Assembly (NCBI RefSeq): GCF_014257025.1
Contig: NZ_JACMSF010000010.1
Location: 114,657 to 178,656 of the forward strand
Length of the DNA stretch: 64,000 bases
DNA from: Streptomyces cupreus
GTDB lineage: Bacteria > Actinomycetota > Actinomycetes > Streptomycetales > Streptomycetaceae
Direction: 5' to 3'
Shown piece by piece: positions 51,274 through 60,963 of this stretch; the first letter of the stretch is position 1; the number at the start of each line of letters is the position of its first letter. The translations under genes were made by a program, and so were the position numbers. The notes under the pieces were generated by a model. That model was given only the letters and a program-made list of their open reading frames with translations. It searched no databases and had not been told where the DNA came from.

Positions 51274-53190
51274 GTGGGCACGTCATGTGAAGCCGCCGAG
51301 GAATCCGACAGCTCCGCGCAGCCTCTGCGGTCTCACCGTCTCGACGATGTCTCGTTCGGGATGCTCTGCTCCACCGGCGAACGGCTCGGGGCGACTCGAA
51401 CGCTGCTGGACGCCGAGTACAGCAGGCGCCTGTTGCTGCTGCGCGTGCTGGTGGACGAGGTCTCCTCGCGGCCGTCGGCCATCGGCCCGCTCGCTCCGGC
51501 GCACGACGCGTGGGACCTGCTCGCGCGGGCCCAGCGGCAGCGCCCGGAGGCGGTGCACCGGCTGCTGATGGACCCGCAGACCGGACTGTGGGCGGCCCAT
51601 GTGCTGCGCCGACTGCGCGGATCGGAGGACGGCGACGCGCCCCTCTGGTCCGACGTGGGCCAGCTGCACGCCCTGGCCGCCGCCGGTGCCGTCCTCGCCG
51701 GTGTCGACTTCCGGATCCTGGTGCCCGCCCGCGACGGTGCCGTACTCCTCCCGTGCCTCGGCCGGGCGCAGTCGGCCGCCACCGAGCCATGGGGCGTGGC
51801 CGAAGTGAGCGCGCACGACGGGACGGCGCGCGTCCGCACACAGCACGACGGACCGGCAGTGGACGTGCCGAGGGACGCCACGCAGGACGCGCCCGGCTGG
51901 TCCGGCATGCGCCGGCTGTCCGTCAGTCACGCGGGGCTGACCCTCAACCTCACCGTCGACGACCTGGCCCGCTACCCCGTCATCGCCGGTACCGCCGGGC
52001 CCGACCGACTGGACGAGGCGGGACTACGACACTGGCGGCGCGGGCTCGACCGGGCGTGGGCGCTGCTGGTCGAGGACCACCGCGAGAGCGCCGCGGCCCT
52101 CGCGGCCGGGCTGTTCTCACTCGTCCCGCTGCCGTCGGCGGAGCGCTTCCGGCCGCGCAGTGCCTCCGCCTCGGAGGCATTCGGATGCGTGATGATCTCC
52201 GCACCGGACGCCCAAGTAGCCGACGACGAGGCCGCCGTGGAGCTCGCGGTCACCCTGGTCCACGAGTTCCGCCACACGCTGCTCAACGGCCTGATGCACC
52301 TCACACCGCTGGCCGACGACTGCCCCGACCTCTTCCACGCGCCCTGGCGCGACGACCCCAGGCCGCTGAGCGGTGTCCTGCACGGAGCCTTCGCGTTCTC
52401 CGGCGTCGCCCGCTTCTGGCGGGACCGCAGCGCCCGCGACAGCGGCAGCGCCCGCGAACGCGCCCGCTTCGAGTTCGCCCTGTGGCGGCGTGAGTCCCGC
52501 GCCACCCTGGAGACCCTCCACACCCACCCCGCGCTGACCGCGACCGGCCGCAGGCTGGTGCGCGCCCTGCTCGCGGACATCCGCTCCTGGGACGGCGAAC
52601 CGGTGCCCGAGACGTCCCTCCTTCTGGCCGAGCGGGCCGCCGCCCATCAGCGTTCCGCCTGGCGCGCCCATCACATGGCGCCCGACGAGGCGACGGTGCG
52701 GGCGGCCGCGGACTCCTGGCTGCGCGGCACGCGGCCGCCGCTCGCGGTGACCGAAGAGAGTGGTGGGGACGTCGTCACGGATCCCGCGGGCTGCCGTCTC
52801 GACGCCTACGCGCACCTGGTCCGCCTGAGGATCACCGACCCGCACGCCTTCGCCGAGGCCCGCGACGGTGGACCCCGGCCGAAGGACGTCACCCCGGCGG
52901 ACCTGGCGTACGTGGCGGGCGACTCGGACACGGCCGCCGCGCTGTACGCCGAGGAGACGTCACGGCCCGCCGCCTGGGGCGGACTCGGGCTGCTCCTCGG
53001 TCACCGCGGTGTGGCGCAGCGCCCGGAACTCCTGCGTGCCGTCTCCCGGGCGATCACCCGCAGTTCGGGGCAGACCCCGCCCCCGGCCGAGCTGGCCGAC
53101 TGGCTGGCCCGCGCCTGGGACGGCGACGGTGCTCACAGCGGCAGCGGATCGATGTCGCAGTCCGCGCGGTGCTCCCAGTCCACGGCCTGA
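51274..53190 (+). CDS. HExxH-type peptide hydroxylase-like protein
   Basis: 638 aa. The HExxH motif is in AVTLVHEFRHTLLNGLMHL (H330, E331, H334). The N-terminal RLDDVSFGMLCSTGERLGATRTLLDAEYSRRLLLLRVLVDE is the standard opening of the HEXXH motif-containing proteins associated with FxSxx peptides, now annotated as alpha-ketoglutarate HExxH-type peptide beta-hydroxylases. It would bind Fe(II) and hydroxylate a peptide, probably the small peptide upstream. The GTG at 51274 has GAGGAAG with 6-nt spacing; the GTG at 51211 is an alternative. The 3' end overlaps the convergent TPR gene by 58 bp. Confidence 0.8.
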   Translation: MGTSCEAAEESDSSAQPLRSHRLDDVSFGMLCSTGERLGATRTLLDAEYSRRLLLLRVLVDEVSSRPSAIGPLAPAHDAWDLLARAQRQRPEAVHRLLMDPQTGLWAAHVLRRLRGSEDGDAPLWSDVGQLHALAAAGAVLAGVDFRILVPARDGAVLLPCLGRAQSAATEPWGVAEVSAHDGTARVRTQHDGPAVDVPRDATQDAPGWSGMRRLSVSHAGLTLNLTVDDLARYPVIAGTAGPDRLDEAGLRHWRRGLDRAWALLVEDHRESAAALAAGLFSLVPLPSAERFRPRSASASEAFGCVMISAPDAQVADDEAAVELAVTLVHEFRHTLLNGLMHLTPLADDCPDLFHAPWRDDPRPLSGVLHGAFAFSGVARFWRDRSARDSGSARERARFEFALWRRESRATLETLHTHPALTATGRRLVRALLADIRSWDGEPVPETSLLLAERAAAHQRSAWRAHHMAPDEATVRAAADSWLRGTRPPLAVTEESGGDVVTDPAGCRLDAYAHLVRLRITDPHAFAEARDGGPRPKDVTPADLAYVAGDSDTAAALYAEETSRPAAWGGLGLLLGHRGVAQRPELLRAVSRAITRSSGQTPPPAELADWLARAWDGDGAHSGSGSMSQSARCSQSTA

Positions 53191-56100
53191 CGTACGGCGG
53201 GGTGGTCAGGTCCGAGCGCGCGGTTGAGGCGCTCCGCCGTCGCGCTGTGCAGGCGCTCGGCCTCCTCGCGCCTGCCCAGCGCGTTGAGGTCCAGTGGGAG
53301 GTTGGCTGCGCAGGCCAGGGTGGAGGGGTGGTCCGCGCCGAGCACCTCGGTGGAGAGCGCCAGGGTCTGTTCGTCCAGCTCCCGGGCGGCCTCGTACTCG
53401 CCGAGCGCGTAGAGGTCGCTGGCCAGGTTCGTCGCACAGACGAGTGACGAGGGGTGGCTCTCCCCCAGGACACGGCGCAGGTCCGCGAGCCCCCGTTCGT
53501 CGATGGCTTTCGAGGCCTCCGCGTCGCCGAGGAGCCGGTGCGTGATGGCGAGATCGATCTCGGCCGACAGAGTGTGCGGATGTTTCGGGCCGTACAGGTC
53601 GGCGTACTGCCGATGGACGCGTACGCCGAGGTTCCGCGCGGTGGTGAGGTCGCCCGCGTGCCTCAGGTCGATCGACAGCTCCAACGTCGACGCCATGGAG
53701 CCCGGGTTGTTCTCGCCGTACCGGGCGACCAGAGCGCTCTGGGACTGCTCGGCCATGGCCTGCGCCTCCTCGTGCTGGCCGGCCTTGCGCAACGCCACCG
53801 CCAGATGCCGGTCGTTGGACAGCGTGAACGGGTTGTTGGGCCCGAGCAGCCGGGTCGCACGCTCGGTCAGCTCGCGCTGGTAGGTCAGGGCGGTGTGGTA
53901 GTCGCCGAGTTCACGGATGTCGAGGATCAGGCTGAGCCAGGTCACCAGGCTCACCACGTGATCCTGGCCGTAGAGCTGCTGCTTGCTGTGCCAGGTCCGC
54001 GCGTCCAGCTCCCGCGCCCGCGCGAACTGTCCCGCGAGCCGGAGGCTGACGCCCAGGTTGTGGGCCGCGCGCAGGGTCTCGGGGTCCTCCTCGCCCAGCA
54101 GCCGCAGATAGCGCCCGTGCACCGACTCGGCCAGCTCCAGCGCGGCCGCGAAGTCACCCTTGACGCGATGGTCGATGGCCACGTTGCCGAGGGCGTCCAG
54201 GGTGTCCTCGTGGTCCTCGCCGACGGTGCGCCGATAAGCCTCCAGCACACGGTCGTTGACGGCCGCGCACTCGCCGTAACGGCCTTCGCAGAACAGCACA
54301 GCCCCCATCCACTTGGACAGCTCCAGGGTCTTACTGTCGTCCTCTCCACCGTCCTGTCGCCAGGACTCGTAGGCGGACCGGGCCAGTTGCAGGGCGGCTT
54401 CGTAATTGCCCCAGCGCAACAGGTAGAGGACCTCGTTGATAATCAGCCGGCGCACATACGGGTCGGTGGACCGGACGGCCTCGGAGACGATCAGGTGCGC
54501 GTACAGCTCGCCGTAGCGCGGCCAATGCGCCGCGTTGTGCGGGTCGTTGGGGTCGTTGGCCGACAGCAGCAGATGGATGCCCTGCCGCATGCGCTGCTGT
54601 TCGGCCTCCGTCATACGGGAGATCAGGGCCGTTTGGACGAGCCGGTGTATCTGGAGGGTGTTGGCGCGGATGTCGAACCGGGCCAGTGAGTACCGGCCGA
54701 TCTCCCGGATGGCCTGGCCGAGACGGATCGGGTCGCGCAGGACCGCGTCGAGTTCGGGGGTGATCGAGGCGCCCGCGCGCCCCGCGAAGAGGTTGCGCGA
54801 GATCGACTCGGGGGCGCAGAAGGCGCACAGCTGCAACAACTGCATGGCCGCGGGGTTCTTCGCCTCCAACTGGTCCAGCGAGACGTTCCAGGCCGCGATG
54901 ACGGGTAGTTGGTAGTCGAGGGGTGCGGCAAGGCCCAGGAGGTCGACCTGCTTCTCGTCCAGCAGCCGCAGATACTCGTCCACGGGCATCCCGGTCTCGG
55001 CCCGCCAGGCGGCGGCCTGTTCGATGGCCAGCGGCAGATCGCCCAGCGCCTCCGCGAGCCGGTCCGCCTCGTCGTCGCTGATGTCCGGGCCGCGCCGGCG
55101 CAGCAGATCCACGCTCTCCTCCCGCCGGAACACATTCACCTCCAGCGGCTTGGCGACGCTCGCCCACTGCGGATTGCGCGAGGTGACCAGGATGTTGCCC
55201 GGCCCGCCGGACGGGAAGTAGGGCCGCACTGCCTCGGGGCTGTCGGCGTTGTCGAAGACCAGCAGCCAGTTGTCGTACGGCTCACCGCGGCGCAGCGCCT
55301 CCAGCACGGCCGTCACCGACCAGGTCGCCTCGCTGCCCGCCTCCAGACCGAGCCGTGGGGCCAGCTCCACCAGGGACAGCGCGATCTGGGCGGTGCGTTC
55401 GGCGGAGATCCACCAGACGAGGTCGTAGTCCCCGAGATGCCGGTAGAGGTACTCCACGGCGAGCAGCGTCTTGCCGACCCCGCCCATCCCGTGCAGCGCG
55501 TTGGGCAGCACCGCCGTCGCCTTCTCCTTGCGCAGCCTGCGGTGCAGGGCGTCCAACAGCTCCACGCGGCCGGTGAAGTTGGGATTGCGCGGCGGTACGT
55601 TGCCCCACACGGCCGGGGTGCCGCGGCCGGCGCGGCGGTCGGCCGGACCCGGGAGCGTGCCCGGCGGGACGTCGGTGCGCGGCTGCGGTGACTTGCTCGG
55701 CTGGTTCACCAGATCCTCCTGCTTCCGCAGGTGCGAAGGGGGCGGGGCGGGGGCTGCCCGGGTGGCTTGATGCGTTCTGGACGCGGCGGTCATGCGTTCC
55801 AGCGCCCGTGCCTGGACGGCGTGCGGGCCCGACAGGGCGTGCAGTACGGCGATCTGCGGCTCGGCCCAGGCGCGGGGCTCCGCGTCCGGGCCGAGGGGCC
55901 GCGGGAGCTCCCGGCCGGCCAGGAGCTCGGGGACCTGCCACAGGCGGTGGGCCGACGGACCGAGGGCCTCGCCGACCAGGTCGACGACCTGCCGCAGTTC
56001 CTCCGTCCGTCCGGCGGCCAGGAGTTCGCCGCGGACGTCCGGGGCGAAGTCGTAGGCGATGCGTGGACCGGTCCTCGGTGGTGGGCCGGGGACCGGGTGG

Positions 56101-56945
56101 ATCAGCCCGTGGGTGAGCAGTTGGGTGAAGTCGGAGATCCGGGCCTCGGGGCGCAGCCGGGTGAGCACGTGCCGGATCAGGGGGACAGCCAGGGGGGTGG
56201 CGGCGAGCAGAGTGGCGAGGCGGGACACCTGGGGGGACACCGAGCGGCGGAAGGACGCGACGCGCTCGACCCCGGGCCCGGGGTCGGGGTGCGCGGGACG
56301 GGGGCCTTCCTGATGCGGCGCGGCGAACGTCAGCGGGAGCCGGGTCCAGGTGCCCCGGGCCCCGGTGACCAGGTGGACCCATGACTCCAGGCTGCGGGGC
56401 GTCAACTCCAGTACGGGAATCGGTAGATGCGGGCCGTTCTCCTCGGGCGCGCCGAGGCCGAGTTGCCGTGGTCGTGTGCCGTGCCGACGGTTCGGCGCGC
56501 CGGGTCCCGCCGAGCGCAGCGACAGCGGCCAGGTCGGGACGCCGGACTCGGGCCAGGCCTGATGGGGCAGCAGATGGACGACCGCGAGGGGGCCGGCTGC
56601 CGCCCAGCGGTGCAGGGTCCGTCCGAGGGCGCCGGTGCGCCAGCCGGGCGCGTTGCCGTCGGTGACCGCCAGCGTCAGCCGCGAGGCGGAGGGACGGCCG
56701 GGCGGCAGTGCGCTGAGCGTGCACCGGTCCACCCGGCGAAACGCGCGCGAGCGGCGCAGCAGTCCGGTGAACTCCGCCGCCGTGTCGTGCCAGACCGCCA
56801 TGCCGGGGTTGGGGTCCACCGCCACCACCACGTCCCAGGCCCGAGGCCCCCGCAGTCCCCGCAGCGCGCGCAGCAGGCCCTCAGGGTCGGTGATGTCCGT
56901 CCAGCGCGCGGACGGGGCGTCCCGGCAGTCGACGGACGTCATCAT
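53133..56945 (-). CDS. FxSxx-COOH system TPR protein: SAV_2336-like N-domain, NB-ARC, tetratricopeptide repeats
   Basis: 1270 aa. Residues 1-380: SAV_2336-related region (WDVVVAVDPNPGMAVWHDTAAEFTGLLRRSRAFR...). After a Pro-rich linker comes VWGNVPPRNPNFTGRVELLDAL and the STAND/NB-ARC NTPase with Walker A ALHGMGGVGKTLLAVEYLYRH (about residue 485), Walker B-like NWLLVFDNAD, and GDLPLAIEQAAAW. Residues about 840-1265 are TPR units with repeated EDHEDTLDALGNVA / DPETLRAAHNLG / HPSTLACAANL helices. This is a sensor or scaffold type of signal-transduction ATPase. ATG at 56945 overlaps the AAA gene stop (ATGA) and has GGAGG upstream, so it is the distal gene of the leftward VMAP-AAA-TPR operon. Confidence 0.9.
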   Translation of the reverse strand: MMTSVDCRDAPSARWTDITDPEGLLRALRGLRGPRAWDVVVAVDPNPGMAVWHDTAAEFTGLLRRSRAFRRVDRCTLSALPPGRPSASRLTLAVTDGNAPGWRTGALGRTLHRWAAAGPLAVVHLLPHQAWPESGVPTWPLSLRSAGPGAPNRRHGTRPRQLGLGAPEENGPHLPIPVLELTPRSLESWVHLVTGARGTWTRLPLTFAAPHQEGPRPAHPDPGPGVERVASFRRSVSPQVSRLATLLAATPLAVPLIRHVLTRLRPEARISDFTQLLTHGLIHPVPGPPPRTGPRIAYDFAPDVRGELLAAGRTEELRQVVDLVGEALGPSAHRLWQVPELLAGRELPRPLGPDAEPRAWAEPQIAVLHALSGPHAVQARALERMTAASRTHQATRAAPAPPPSHLRKQEDLVNQPSKSPQPRTDVPPGTLPGPADRRAGRGTPAVWGNVPPRNPNFTGRVELLDALHRRLRKEKATAVLPNALHGMGGVGKTLLAVEYLYRHLGDYDLVWWISAERTAQIALSLVELAPRLGLEAGSEATWSVTAVLEALRRGEPYDNWLLVFDNADSPEAVRPYFPSGGPGNILVTSRNPQWASVAKPLEVNVFRREESVDLLRRRGPDISDDEADRLAEALGDLPLAIEQAAAWRAETGMPVDEYLRLLDEKQVDLLGLAAPLDYQLPVIAAWNVSLDQLEAKNPAAMQLLQLCAFCAPESISRNLFAGRAGASITPELDAVLRDPIRLGQAIREIGRYSLARFDIRANTLQIHRLVQTALISRMTEAEQQRMRQGIHLLLSANDPNDPHNAAHWPRYGELYAHLIVSEAVRSTDPYVRRLIINEVLYLLRWGNYEAALQLARSAYESWRQDGGEDDSKTLELSKWMGAVLFCEGRYGECAAVNDRVLEAYRRTVGEDHEDTLDALGNVAIDHRVKGDFAAALELAESVHGRYLRLLGEEDPETLRAAHNLGVSLRLAGQFARARELDARTWHSKQQLYGQDHVVSLVTWLSLILDIRELGDYHTALTYQRELTERATRLLGPNNPFTLSNDRHLAVALRKAGQHEEAQAMAEQSQSALVARYGENNPGSMASTLELSIDLRHAGDLTTARNLGVRVHRQYADLYGPKHPHTLSAEIDLAITHRLLGDAEASKAIDERGLADLRRVLGESHPSSLVCATNLASDLYALGEYEAARELDEQTLALSTEVLGADHPSTLACAANLPLDLNALGRREEAERLHSATAERLNRALGPDHPAVRQAVDWEHRADCDIDPLPL

Positions 56946-57877
56946 GGCCCCTCCACGGCGGCCCACCGCCAGAGGGTGTCGAGGGCCGCGCTCCCTTCCT
57001 CGTCACCTTCCCGGCTCGCGCCGAGGGCACCCGCGTTCACGAGGTGCAGGACGTCGAGGAACCGGCCAACCTGAGCGGGCTCCCGGCCGGCCCGGTCGAG
57101 GAGGGCGTCGAGCAACTCCGGCGGGACGTCCGGGAATCGGGCCCGGGCCAGCTCGGCCAGCCGCTGCCGTGTCATCGGGGGCAGTTCGAGACGGACGCAG
57201 TGCCGTACGAAGGCGGGCGGCAGGTCGCGCTCACCGCCGGTCGTGACGACGACCAGGGGCGGCTCGTGACACCGTACGAGTCCGTCGTGGACCGTTGCCG
57301 TGCCGCCCGGCTCGCAGGTGTGGACGAGGGTGCTGTCCGAACCGAGGAGCTCGGGGATGGTGAACTCCCCGTCGTGCACGACGCCCGACAGCTCGTCGGG
57401 GAGGTCGAAGCCGCCCCGGTCGAGGTCGTCGACCAGGACGACGCGCGGTAATCGGCGAGGGAGCAGGGCGGTGCCCAGCGGCCCCAGGCGCACCGTGGCG
57501 GCCCCGGCCGGACCGTACAGCGCCTCGCCGAGGGTGCTGCCGCCGGTGATGGGCCAGCGCAGCACCGGACCCAGGCCGAGTTCCCGGGCGATCCGGTGCG
57601 CGAGCGCGGACTTGCCCGTGCCCGGTTCGCCGCTCACCAGCAGCGGACGGCGCAGAGTCAGCGCGGTGTTCACCCCCGCCACCTCGTCGGGATCCGGGGT
57701 CCGGGGGGAGGCCGGGGCTCCGAGGACCCGGGTGGCCGCCTCGTCCCGCGCCGGCGCCGGAGGTTCGTCCGGGCCGCCGGAGTAGGTGCGCCAGGGCGGT
57801 GGGGCGGGCCACCGGCGGTCCCGCTCGGCCGGGTCGAGCGGGATGCCTGTGCCCCGGTAGAGCCACCAGGAGTCCAT
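56942..57877 (-). CDS. MoxR-type AAA+ ATPase
   Basis: 311 aa. It begins MDSWWLYRGTGIPLDPAERDRRWPAPPPWRTY, typical of the AAA partners of VMAP proteins. Walker A is LVSGEPGTGKSALAHRIARELG, Walker B is VVLVDDLDRGGFDLP, and sensor 1 lies in PPLVVVTTGGERDLPPAF, followed by the AAA lid. ATG at 57877 with AGAGGAA is preferred; a GTG at 57907 would overlap the VMAP stop. It is predicted to remodel or activate the conflict-system effectors together with the VMAP protein. Confidence 0.85.
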   Translation of the reverse strand: MDSWWLYRGTGIPLDPAERDRRWPAPPPWRTYSGGPDEPPAPARDEAATRVLGAPASPRTPDPDEVAGVNTALTLRRPLLVSGEPGTGKSALAHRIARELGLGPVLRWPITGGSTLGEALYGPAGAATVRLGPLGTALLPRRLPRVVLVDDLDRGGFDLPDELSGVVHDGEFTIPELLGSDSTLVHTCEPGGTATVHDGLVRCHEPPLVVVTTGGERDLPPAFVRHCVRLELPPMTRQRLAELARARFPDVPPELLDALLDRAGREPAQVGRFLDVLHLVNAGALGASREGDEEGSAALDTLWRWAAVEGP

Positions 57878-57903
57878 GGATGTTTCCTCTCTGCGCAGCG
57901 GGG

Positions 57904-59448
57904 TCACAGCGGTTTGCGGTCAGGGTCGTCCCACAGGACCGCGAGATGCCGGCCGATGTGGTGCTCCGGTGCGCCCGAGCCGAGCGCGGCGGCCTGTCGG
58001 CGGAAGCGGGTGATGCGCGGCAGCAGATCGGCGAAGCCACCGGCGAACAGCTCGCTGAGCACCTGCCGGAACTCCGTCGTCGACTCGCTGGTGCGATGCC
58101 ATACGACCACCGGATAGCCCGTGCGCAGTGCCGTCTTGAACTCCAGGCAGCCATGCGGGCGGCCCTCCTCGGGCGGTTCGCTCAGTACGGCGGCGACATG
58201 CTCCTCGTCCAGCAGCCCGGCCACCACCCGGCGCGAGTGCTGGGGGCCGTTGTTCGGGATGCTCATGTACACGGAGCCGGCGGTCGGCTCCTGCCGCAGC
58301 TTCTGCCAGCGCAGCCGCCACCAGCCGTGCCAGCGCTGGTCGAGCAGCCGGTCCAGGCTGCGGATCACCACCGCCGGATAGCTCATGCCGAGCGGCAGAT
58401 GCGGATCCTCGGCGGCGTCCAGGGGCCAGGACTCGACGGGCAGGTTGATCAGTTCCAGTGGGAGCACGAACTCCAGACGCAGTTGCCCCGGACGGTCGCC
58501 CTCGGCGCGCTCCACCTCGGAGATCACCTCGCTGACCGTGCGCTGGAGATCGGCGAAGGGGATCACCGCGCTGTCCCGTCGCCCCTCGAAGTCCGGCCCC
58601 CGGGCGTCGGAGTGGAACCAGTACGACACCGTGTAGTGGCCCTCGTCGAAGGGCGCCGGCATGATCCGGATGGCGAGGTGCTCGTCATGGATGGCCGGCT
58701 GCCGCTCCGCCTGCCGGCCGTAGCGTCTGCGGTCGAGCGTGTCCCCGAACTCCCAGCGCACGGCGCGCTGCCGGTTGATCGCGCGGATCTCCTGGCGGTG
58801 CGACGCGTCCATCCAGGCCGAGGCCTCGTCCAGATACGCCATCCAGGGCGGCACCTGTCCCGGTGCCGTGTTCTGGCCCACCAGGTAGAGGAAGTCCGAC
58901 CAGGGGGTGGTGGAGTGGTCGGGCGGGGTACGTAATCGGGACAGCGTCGCCCGGGCCACCAGTCGGCGGCGCTCTTCGTCGGGGAGCCGCAGCGCCTTCA
59001 GACAGTCCCCCAACAGACCCCAGGAGTCGGTGAACTCGGCAGGCAGTGTGCGCGCGGCCCGCCACTCGTCGCAGAGCCGGAACATCAGCAACGACTCCGC
59101 CGAGCCGGGGTCCAGCAGGTCCAGGACGGCGGCGAGACACGCCAGGCCGCCCGGCCTGTCCTTCATGCAGAACTGCAGCAGTGCGACGTACTGCTTGCGC
59201 GGGATGGTGTGGCGGGGGAGCTGGCCGTTGCGTCCGAGCCGGTCAAGCACCAGATCCAGGAACTGCTCCCGGTCCTCGGACGAGCGTAGACCGTCGCAGC
59301 CCACCAGGACGTCCACGGCGGCGCGCCGTATCCGGTCCTCGATCTCCTCGCGCAAGGAGCCCCCCTCCGACGCCCCGCCCGGGGGCGCGCTTCCTCGCCC
59401 TGTCCGACGACCCGCTCGTACCGTCAGTGACACAAGATTAGGGGTCAC
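57904..59448 (-). CDS. VMAP-like protein with N-terminal effector-associated domain
   Basis: 514 aa as drawn. Residues about 35-130 (IRRAAVDVLVGCDGLRSSEDREQFLDLVLDRLG ... LLQFCMKDRPGGLACLAAVLDLLDPGS) are an EAD2-type domain homologous to the C-terminus of the caspase-like protein. Residues about 240-510 (DEHLAIRIMPAPFDEGHYTVSYWFHSD ... LRLEFVLPLELINLPVESWPLD ... YPVVVWHRTSE) resemble the vWA-MoxR-associated protein C-terminal domain. The true start is uncertain: GTG at 59448 or 59433, or a TTG just before REEIEDR with GGAGGGG upstream. First gene of the operon with AAA and TPR. Confidence 0.8.
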   Translation of the reverse strand: MTPNLVSLTVRAGRRTGRGSAPPGGASEGGSLREEIEDRIRRAAVDVLVGCDGLRSSEDREQFLDLVLDRLGRNGQLPRHTIPRKQYVALLQFCMKDRPGGLACLAAVLDLLDPGSAESLLMFRLCDEWRAARTLPAEFTDSWGLLGDCLKALRLPDEERRRLVARATLSRLRTPPDHSTTPWSDFLYLVGQNTAPGQVPPWMAYLDEASAWMDASHRQEIRAINRQRAVRWEFGDTLDRRRYGRQAERQPAIHDEHLAIRIMPAPFDEGHYTVSYWFHSDARGPDFEGRRDSAVIPFADLQRTVSEVISEVERAEGDRPGQLRLEFVLPLELINLPVESWPLDAAEDPHLPLGMSYPAVVIRSLDRLLDQRWHGWWRLRWQKLRQEPTAGSVYMSIPNNGPQHSRRVVAGLLDEEHVAAVLSEPPEEGRPHGCLEFKTALRTGYPVVVWHRTSESTTEFRQVLSELFAGGFADLLPRITRFRRQAAALGSGAPEHHIGRHLAVLWDDPDRKPL

Positions 59449-59490
59449 GGTCGCTGACGGAAGAGGATCGGCGAACAGGGCGCGCGAGGG

Positions 59491-60963
59491 CTAGGGGAGC
59501 TCCGCCCGGGACTCGTGTTCGACGAATTCCCGGGGCCGTTCGTGGGCGGTCAGGGTGTGCAGGCGGGCCTGGTCGAGGGGCTCGTGGAGTTCGACGTACT
59601 CGCCGTGCGGGAGGCGTTTGATGATGCCTGTCTCACGGCCGTGCAACACCTTCTCCTTGTCGCGGAGTTGGAGCCCCAGGCAGATGCGGCGGGTGATGAC
59701 GAGGACCGCGACCGGGATTACGAAGACCGCGATGCGGATCGCCCAGGTCACCGTGTTGATGGACAGGTGGAGTTGGGTTGCCACGATGTCGTTGCCGCCG
59801 CCCGCCAGGAGAATCAGGTAGAGGCTGATCCAGGCCGCGCCCAGGCCTGTGCGGGTCGGGTGGTTGCGGGGGCGGTCGAGGAGATGGTGTTCGCGTTTGT
59901 CGCCCGTGAGCCGGTTCTCCAGGAACGGGTAGACGCCGATGAGGACCAGTAGCAGGGGGAACACGACGATCGGGATCAGGACGCCGAGGACCAGCGTGTG
60001 TCCCCACAGGTTGATCTCCCAGCCCGGCATCACGCGCACCAGGCCCTCCGCGAAGCCCAGGTACCAGTCGGGCTGGGCGCCTGTGGAGACCTGGTCGGCG
60101 CGGAACGGGCCGTAGGCCCAGACCGGGTTGATCGTGGCGACCGCGGCCATCAGGGTGAGGGTGCCGAAGACCAGGAAGAAGAAACCGCCCGCCTTGGCGA
60201 GGTAGACGGGCATGAACGGGGCGCCGACGACGTTGCGTTCGGTGCGGCCGGGGCCCGCGAACTGGGTGTGCTTGTGGTAGACGACCAGCAGGACATGGGC
60301 GACGACCAGGACCGCCATGATGCCCGGCATGATCAGGATGTGCAGGGAGTAGAAGCGCGCCACGATGTCGTCGCCGGGGAACTCGCCGCCGAACAGGAAC
60401 ATCGACAGGTACGTCCCCACGATCGGGACGGCCAGGAGCGCGCCGTTGACGAACCTGAGCCCGGTGCCGGAGAGCAGGTCGTCCGGGAGCGAGTAGCCGA
60501 ACAGGCCCTCGAACATGCCGAGGAAGAGCAGTAGCCAGCCGAACAGCCAGTTGACCTCACGGGGTTTGCGGTACGACCCGGTGAAGAAGTGCCGCATCAT
60601 GTGCGTGAGCATCCCGGCGACGAACACCAGCGCCGCCCAGTGGTGCAGTTGGCGGATGAGCAGTCCGCCGCGCACGTCGAAGCTGATGTCGAGGGTGGAG
60701 GCGTACGCCTCCGACATGCGCACGCCGTTGAGGGGGACGTAACTCCCTTGGTACGTCACCTCGTTCATCGACGGATGGAAGAAGAAGGTGAGCCAGACAC
60801 CGGTCAGGATCAGCACCACGAAGCTGTACAGGCAGATCTCGCCGAGCAGGAACGACCAGTGGTCCGGGAACACCTTGCGCAGGTACTTGCGGCCGAGCGC
60901 GTGGATGCCGTGGCGGCCGTCGAACCAGTCGGCGACGCGTTCCCCCTTCGACGCCTGCCTCAC
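59491..60963 (-). CDS. qcrB: Cytochrome b subunit (QcrB paralogue)
   Basis: 490 aa cytochrome b of the bc1-type complex. Haem-ligand His pairs lie in LLIRQLHHWAALVFVAGMLTHMMRHFF and FYSLHILIMPGIMAVLVVAHVLLVVYHKH. PDWYLGFAEGLVRVMPGWEI is the quinol-site region, and there are eight or more membrane helices. The usual qcrC and qcrA partners are absent, so this is a stand-alone paralogue rather than the main respiratory operon. GTG at 60963 overlaps the stop of the sigma-factor gene (GTGA) with GGAGGAG upstream, so the two are translationally coupled. Confidence 0.9.
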   Translation of the reverse strand: MRQASKGERVADWFDGRHGIHALGRKYLRKVFPDHWSFLLGEICLYSFVVLILTGVWLTFFFHPSMNEVTYQGSYVPLNGVRMSEAYASTLDISFDVRGGLLIRQLHHWAALVFVAGMLTHMMRHFFTGSYRKPREVNWLFGWLLLFLGMFEGLFGYSLPDDLLSGTGLRFVNGALLAVPIVGTYLSMFLFGGEFPGDDIVARFYSLHILIMPGIMAVLVVAHVLLVVYHKHTQFAGPGRTERNVVGAPFMPVYLAKAGGFFFLVFGTLTLMAAVATINPVWAYGPFRADQVSTGAQPDWYLGFAEGLVRVMPGWEINLWGHTLVLGVLIPIVVFPLLLVLIGVYPFLENRLTGDKREHHLLDRPRNHPTRTGLGAAWISLYLILLAGGGNDIVATQLHLSINTVTWAIRIAVFVIPVAVLVITRRICLGLQLRDKEKVLHGRETGIIKRLPHGEYVELHEPLDQARLHTLTAHERPREFVEHESRAELP

